Assembly (NCBI RefSeq): GCF_001646655.1
Contig: NZ_LPZN01000076.1
Location: 1 to 33,239, forward strand
Direction of reading: 5' to 3'
DNA: 33,239 nucleotides
Source: Rhodococcus gordoniae
Lineage (GTDB): Bacteria; Actinomycetota; Actinomycetes; Mycobacteriales; Mycobacteriaceae
Part shown: positions 26,786-33,239 of the stretch, piece by piece
How positions within the stretch are numbered: position 1 is the stretch's first letter
Layout: each line of letters opens with the position of its first letter
Translations under genes and position numbers: made by a program
Notes under the pieces: generated by a model
Database searches by the model: none
Told to the model about the DNA's origin: nothing
Seen by the model: the letters and a program-made list of their open reading frames with translations, nothing else

Positions 26786-26906
26786 GAGTTGATCCGCCAG
26801 GGATGACTCGGTGAGCCTGGGAGCGCTCGATGATCGGATGTGGTCGGGGGGAATCCGCCAGTCGATCGTTGCGAGGCAGAACTGGGCGCGCGAGAGGGAG
26901 TCAGTA

Positions 26907-27533
26907 GTGCGAGATCGGACGAAGGGACAGCCACTCGGCGTCGATTCCGGCGATCGCTCGAATCCGGCGCCGCGGACGAACGAGACCGACGAGATCCAGC
27001 CGGGTCTGTTTCCGGACAACTCGGTGCCCGACGAACTCGTCGGTTACCGTGTGCCCATCGCCTGCCAGATCGCGGGAATCAGCTACCGCCAGCTCGACTA
27101 CTGGGCCCGCACCAATCTGGTGGTTCCGTCCATCCGTGGGGCCGCCGGATCCGGTAGCCAACGGCTGTATTCGTTCAAGGACATCCTCGTCCTCAAGATC
27201 GTCAAGCGCCTGCTCGACACCGGCGTCTCGCTGCAGAATATCCGCGTAGCCGTCGATCACCTCCGCAGCCGCGGTGTGGGCGATCTCGCGAAGATCACCC
27301 TCTTCTCGGACGGCACCACCGTCTACGAATGCACGTCGCCGGAAGAGGTCGTCGATTTACTGCAGGGCGGGCAGGGCGTCTTCGGGATCGCAGTGAGCGG
27401 CGCGATGCGCGAGCTCACCGGCAGCATCGCCGATTTCCCCGCCGAACGCGCCGACGGCGGCGGCGTCGAGGAACGCCCCGAGGACGAACTGGCGTCGCGC
27501 CGCCGCGAGCGCATCAACCGCCGCATCGGCTGA
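26907..27533 (+). CDS. MerR-family regulator, ResR/McdR-like (Rv1830-like)
   Basis: A 208-aa regulator with a MerR DNA-binding domain in the middle ([40 protein letters not shown]) and a C-terminal domain with [20 protein letters not shown]. The N-terminal 45 residues are disordered with the motif [17 protein letters not shown]. The M. tuberculosis homologue Rv1830 (ResR/McdR) has been tied to cell-division control and antibiotic resilience. GTG 26907 is preferred because AGGGAG lies 6 nt upstream and the frame before it looks non-conserved; GTG 26811 is possible. A hairpin follows its stop. Confidence 0.9.
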   Translation: MRDRTKGQPLGVDSGDRSNPAPRTNETDEIQPGLFPDNSVPDELVGYRVPIACQIAGISYRQLDYWARTNLVVPSIRGAAGSGSQRLYSFKDILVLKIVKRLLDTGVSLQNIRVAVDHLRSRGVGDLAKITLFSDGTTVYECTSPEEVVDLLQGGQGVFGIAVSGAMRELTGSIADFPAERADGGGVEERPEDELASRRRERINRRIG

Positions 27534-27543
27534 CCACACCTCT

Positions 27544-27576
27544 GATGTCGCATCGGCCGACGATGCCGCCGACATC
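27544..27576 (+). terminator. Hairpin terminator after the ResR-like gene
   Basis: GATGTCG-CATCG (27544-27555) pairs with CGATG (27561-27565) and CGACATC (27570-27576), a 12-bp stem with a 4-nt bulge, followed by TCTG rather than a full T-tract. It separates the regulator gene from the riboswitch transcript. Confidence 0.5.
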
Positions 27577-27624
27577 TCTGCCGGTCCATCTCCCCGGCCC
27601 GCGGCGCTTTCCGCACCTGCGGTA

Positions 27625-27652
27625 TTTCGACCCCCGCGACGTGAACTAGACT
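27625..27652 (+). promoter_or_regulatory. Candidate promoter of the gcvP riboswitch transcript
   Basis: TAGACT (27647-27652) is a good -10; TTTCGA at 27625-27630, 16 nt away, is a weak -35. The predicted start is near 27659, just before the first aptamer. Confidence 0.45.
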
Positions 27653-27668
27653 CGAAGACGCGTCGCCA

Positions 27669-27850
27669 TCACGCGGGAGAGACCCGGACACCGAGCCGGG
27701 CGCCGAAGGAGCAGCACCTCCCCGTCAATCTCTCAGGCAACCGGGACCGCGTGAGCTCCGACGTCTCTGGAAAGCGGCGGGAGCACCCGCCCGCCCACGG
27801 GGAAAGGCTCTGGCCGGCCGAATCTCTCAGGCGCTCGCTCGCGAGCTCAC
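27669..27850 (+). promoter_or_regulatory. Tandem glycine riboswitch upstream of gcvP
   Basis: Two glycine aptamers are visible. Aptamer I (27669-27754) has an 8-bp P1 (TCACGCGG with CCGCGTGA), the GGGAGAGAC start, GCCGAAGGAGCA and the hallmark CAATCTCTCAGGCAA. Aptamer II (about 27759-27832) has GTCTCTGGAAAGCG, GGGGAAAGGCTC and GCCGAATCTCTCAGGC. Downstream, GTGAGCTC (27751-27758) can pair with GAGCTCAC (27843-27850), enclosing aptamer II and competing with P1 of aptamer I. The gcvP ATG lies about 70 nt further on. Glycine binding normally turns on glycine cleavage genes. Confidence 0.95.
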
Positions 27851-27918
27851 GACAGAGGGGGAGGAACCACTTCGCGCGACCGCGCACGTGGACCTCGCCG
27901 ACCAGCCCGGGAGCTGCG

Positions 27919-30768
<2,850 letters not shown>

Positions 30769-30774
30769 CGGCGG

Positions 30775-30808
30775 GATGGCCGACGGACCTGTCCGTCGGC
30801 CATCTTCA
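30775..30808 (+). terminator. Intrinsic terminator of gcvP
   Basis: A perfect 13-bp stem, GATGGCCGACGGA (30775-30787) with its complement (30792-30804), has a CCTG loop and is followed by TTCA. It starts 7 nt after the gcvP stop. Confidence 0.8.
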
Positions 30809-30831
30809 TCAGTAGAATAACTCCGGACAAG

Positions 30832-30858
30832 ACGGAAACCATAGAAATACAGAATTTC
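30832..30858. promoter_or_regulatory. AT-rich operator-like element, copy 2
   Basis: ACGGAAAC followed by the near-palindrome GAAATACAGAATTTC (30844-30858, one mismatched pair). It matches copy 1 at 20809-20835 in about 22 of 27 positions, and both are preceded by CGGACAA. It lies between convergent genes with no gene start nearby. TATTCT on the - strand (30818-30813) could be a -10. Confidence 0.55.
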
Positions 30859-30902
30859 ACCACCCTAGGCACAAACCTCACCCCGCCCCGACGAGCGGGA
30901 GG

Positions 30903-32060
30903 TCAGTTCGCGGCAGCCAACTCGAGGATGGAGATCTCCGGTGGGGTGCCCACCCGCACGGGGGGTCCCCACGCGCCGGTGCCCTGGGACGTGTAGATCT
31001 GCGTGTCGCCGAAGCGGTCGAGTCCGGTGACGGTGGGGTTGGCGAGGGAGACGAACGGTCGCAGCGGCCACATCTGTCCGCCGTGGGTGTGCCCGGACAG
31101 TTGCAGGTCGACTCCGAGTTCGCGGGCCTCGTCGACGTGCCGCGGCTGGTGGGCGGCGAGGATCACCGGGGTACCGTCCGCGATGCCGTCGAGGGCGGCG
31201 GGCATGTCGGGGTGGTGGGGTTCGGTGGCGGTGTAGTCGTGGACGCCGGCGAGCGCGACGACGTCGCCGTCCCGCTCGAGGACGACATGGTCGTTGCGCA
31301 GGGTGCGTACACCGAGTGTCTCCCAGTGGTTCAGCCACGATTCGGCGTCGTCGGAGTAGTACTCGTGGTTGCCGCTGACGCCGTACACCCCGAGCGGGGC
31401 CTGCAACTGCCGGAGCGGTTCGAGGTCGGAGCCGACGAGTTCGACGGTGCCGTCGGCGAGGTCGCCGCCGAGCACGATCAGGTCGGGTTGTTCTTCGGCG
31501 ACGAGGTCGACGACGCGTTGCACGAAGTCGGCGCCGCGGGCGGGACCGACGTGCAGGTCGGTGACGAGCGCGATGCGGGCGCCGGCGAAGCCGGCGGGCA
31601 GGTCCTGCAGGGCGACGGGCACGGTGACGATCCGCGGCCGGTCGGCCTCGATCGTGCCGTATCCGACGGCGGCGACCGCGGCCACGACGAGCACGGCGGT
31701 CGCGATGCGCAGCCCCCGTCGTGGGGTCTCGACGGTGCCGTCGTCGGTGGTCGGCCGGGATGGCCCGCGCCGGACGAGGCGGCCGACGAGCAGCCCGACT
31801 CCGGTGAGCAGGAGCCCGAGCATCAGGTACAGCACCACCGCCAGCCAGCTCCAGCCGAGGAACCCGACGGGGCGGGCCCAGGCGGGATCGAACACGGTGC
31901 CCACCTCGGCGGCGCCGAGCGTGAGCACGAACATGACGACGAGGACGAGGTCGGCGGCGAGGGCGGCAGGACGCGGCAGTCCGGGCGCCCGGACGAGTCG
32001 TCGGTGCAACAGATAGGTGAGGAGGGCAAGGAAGACCCCCACGACGAGAAGGCGGAGCAC
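30903..32060 (-). CDS. Membrane-anchored metallophosphoesterase (YkuE/calcineurin-like)
   Basis: A 385-aa protein with four hydrophobic segments in the first 135 residues (about 4-17, 33-54, 70-93 and 117-135) and a calcineurin-like phosphoesterase domain after that. All metal-binding motifs are present: TDLHVG (Asp168, His170), GGDLADG (Asp200), GNHE (230-233), AAHQP near 305 and SGHTHGGQMWP near 325. The domain should face outside if the first segment is inserted in the usual way. Homologues include B. subtilis YkuE, a cell-wall-associated phosphoesterase; the substrate here is unknown. It starts 2 nt after the stop of the VWA gene, so the two are coupled. Confidence 0.9.
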   Translation of the reverse strand: MLRLLVVGVFLALLTYLLHRRLVRAPGLPRPAALAADLVLVVMFVLTLGAAEVGTVFDPAWARPVGFLGWSWLAVVLYLMLGLLLTGVGLLVGRLVRRGPSRPTTDDGTVETPRRGLRIATAVLVVAAVAAVGYGTIEADRPRIVTVPVALQDLPAGFAGARIALVTDLHVGPARGADFVQRVVDLVAEEQPDLIVLGGDLADGTVELVGSDLEPLRQLQAPLGVYGVSGNHEYYSDDAESWLNHWETLGVRTLRNDHVVLERDGDVVALAGVHDYTATEPHHPDMPAALDGIADGTPVILAAHQPRHVDEARELGVDLQLSGHTHGGQMWPLRPFVSLANPTVTGLDRFGDTQIYTSQGTGAWGPPVRVGTPPEISILELAAAN

Positions 32061-32062
32061 GG

Positions 32063-33110
32063 TCAGGACGTCAGCTTTCGGAGAAGGTCGGTGAGGTCGG
32101 CCGGGTCGGCGGTGTCGACGACGGTGAGGCTGCCGTCGGTGGCCTCGGCGGCCTGCTCGAGGACGGGGTCGGTGCGGTCGCCGAGGACGACGACGTCGAT
32201 CCGCACGGGGGTGTCGGGAGACGAGAGTTCGTCGATCGCGGCGCGCAGGTCGCGGGCGGCCGTCTCGTCGGGGTCGTCGCTGTCGACGACGGCGAGCACG
32301 GAGTTCGGTCGGGCCGGGTCGTAGTTGTCGACGGCGTCGCGGTAGGCGGCGGCGAGGGTGGCGTAGACCGGTTCTTTCTCGGTGAGGTCGATGCCGTCGA
32401 GGATCGTGGACATCGCCGCGCGTTTGGCGTCGGTGAGGCCGTCGCGGATGACGGCGACGCGGTGCCCGGTGGGGGTGTCGGCGAAGACGTACATGCCCAT
32501 CACCGAGTTGGTGGAGGCGCGGCGCATGGCCTCGCGCAGGGCGCCGGCGGTGGCGTCGAGCCGCGTGCCGTCGCCGGCGGGGGCGCCCATGGAGGTTGAG
32601 GTGTCGACCACCATCGTGACCTTGCGTGGGGATACCGGGGCGAGCCGCAGGGCGACGAGGACGTCGTCGACGGTGGGATCGGCCGGGGCGAGGGCGGTCT
32701 CGACGCGGGGCAGCGGCAGTTCCCCGGCGGGTTCCGGGACGGCGTCGGCGGTGCGGAAGCCGTGCGCGGTGAGGACGCCGGTCTGTTCGGGGCGGCGGGC
32801 GTAGTCGGTGAACTCCGCGGCGGCGCGGGCGAGGGTCTCGTCGACCCAGGGGGCGTCGACGACGGCGGCGGGGAAGTCGACGACGGGTGCGACACCGATG
32901 GGGAGGTGTCCGGTGAGGCCACGGATCTGCCCGCCGGTGAGGACGCGGTGCAGTTGCTGCTCGATGACGGGCACGGCGTGGATGGGGGCCTCGGTGTCGG
33001 GTCGGGCGCCGAGCGCGGCGAGGGTGTCGGCGGTGGTGCCGATGGCGCCGAGGGTGTCGGCGCCGAGCGCGAGGGTGCTCACGGCGGTGATCGCGGGCGG
33101 GAGTGGCGGC
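32063..33110 (-). CDS. Solute-binding-like plus VWA domain protein, N-terminus lost (partial)
   Basis: The reliable part covers about 340 residues from ITAVSTLALGADTL to the stop. The first part (PVIEQQLHRVLTGG, ARAAAEFTDYARRPEQTGVL) resembles the end of a periplasmic-binding-protein domain. The second is a von Willebrand A domain with a MIDAS motif VVDTSTSMG and a later SVLAVVDSDDPDE strand. Such fused proteins are membrane-anchored or secreted in actinobacteria. The frame stays open to 33232, but beyond about 33110 it reads through poly-G into proline runs, which I do not accept as coding. The true start is outside the readable sequence. It is coupled to the phosphoesterase gene. Confidence 0.8.
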
Positions 33111-33239
33111 CTGTTCGGGGGGGGCCGGTCCGGGCCGATGCCGGGGGGGGGGGGGGGGGACCGCTTCGAGGGCGAGGGGGGGGGCGTGGGTTTGGGTGCG
33201 GGGGGGGGGGGGGGGGGGGGGCGCGCCCCCACGGCGGGG
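33111..33239. other. Poly-G low-complexity window end, probable sequencing/assembly artefact
   Basis: Contains G runs of 17 (33143-33159) and 22 (33200-33221) plus several shorter ones, with little other sequence. The pattern resembles poly-G read tails at a contig end. No annotation is reliable here. Confidence 0.8.

Noticed and set aside
33111-33232. Proline-rich N-terminal domain of the VWA protein
   Set aside because: It is encoded by poly-G tracts that look artefactual, not a real domain.

Overview
The window looks like a chromosome segment from a high-GC actinobacterium of the Mycobacteriales, most likely Rhodococcus or a close relative. The evidence is the strong GC bias at third codon positions, frequent GTG/TTG starts, many stop/start overlaps, and a gene order I recognise from Mycobacterium tuberculosis. 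The genus is an inference; no 16S gene is present.

Region 1 (1-18139, all + strand) follows the order of M. tuberculosis Rv1691-Rv1713. It runs: a terminator left by an upstream gene, a TPR protein with an Arg/Asp-rich tail, an HAD phosphatase, a small conserved protein, tlyA, nadK, recN, steA, steB, pyrG, an ADP-ribose-type Nudix hydrolase, xerD, a ParA ATPase, scpA, scpB, an RluB/RsuA-type pseudouridine synthase with a repetitive tail, cmk and der. Themes are rRNA modification and ribosome assembly (tlyA, pseudouridine synthase, der), chromosome repair and segregation (recN, xerD, parA, scpAB), septal wall cleavage (steAB) and nucleotide supply (pyrG, cmk, nadK).

Region 2 (18140-21649) is less conserved: a tRNA-Pro(GGG) with its own promoter and a UUCG-capped terminator, a tiny secreted protein, a VOC-fold protein, a YjbR/MmcQ-like protein and an aminoglycoside-phosphotransferase-like kinase (both - strand), and a CoA-type Nudix hydrolase that may be translated from a leaderless mRNA.

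Region 3 (21650-30768, + strand) matches M. tuberculosis Rv1822-Rv1832 without the Rv1831 position: a CDP-alcohol phosphatidyltransferase, the membrane trio DUF881 / small basic protein / DUF881, gcvH, garA, a MerR regulator, a DUF151 nuclease-like protein, a second MerR regulator (ResR/McdR-like), a tandem glycine riboswitch and gcvP. Glycine catabolism (gcvH, gcvP, riboswitch) is thus interleaved with the kinase-controlled metabolic switch GarA and with envelope and division candidates.

Region 4 (30769-33239, - strand) holds a membrane-anchored metallophosphoesterase preceded by a von Willebrand A-domain protein whose N-terminus runs into poly-G sequence at the window edge. That sequence looks like an assembly or sequencing artefact.

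No insertion sequence, prophage, CRISPR array or obvious defence system is visible. The less explained signals are the DUF881/Sbp membrane trio, two copies of an AT-rich palindromic operator-like element 10 kb apart, the competing stems around the glycine riboswitch, and the in-frame repeat arrays in two RNA-related proteins.
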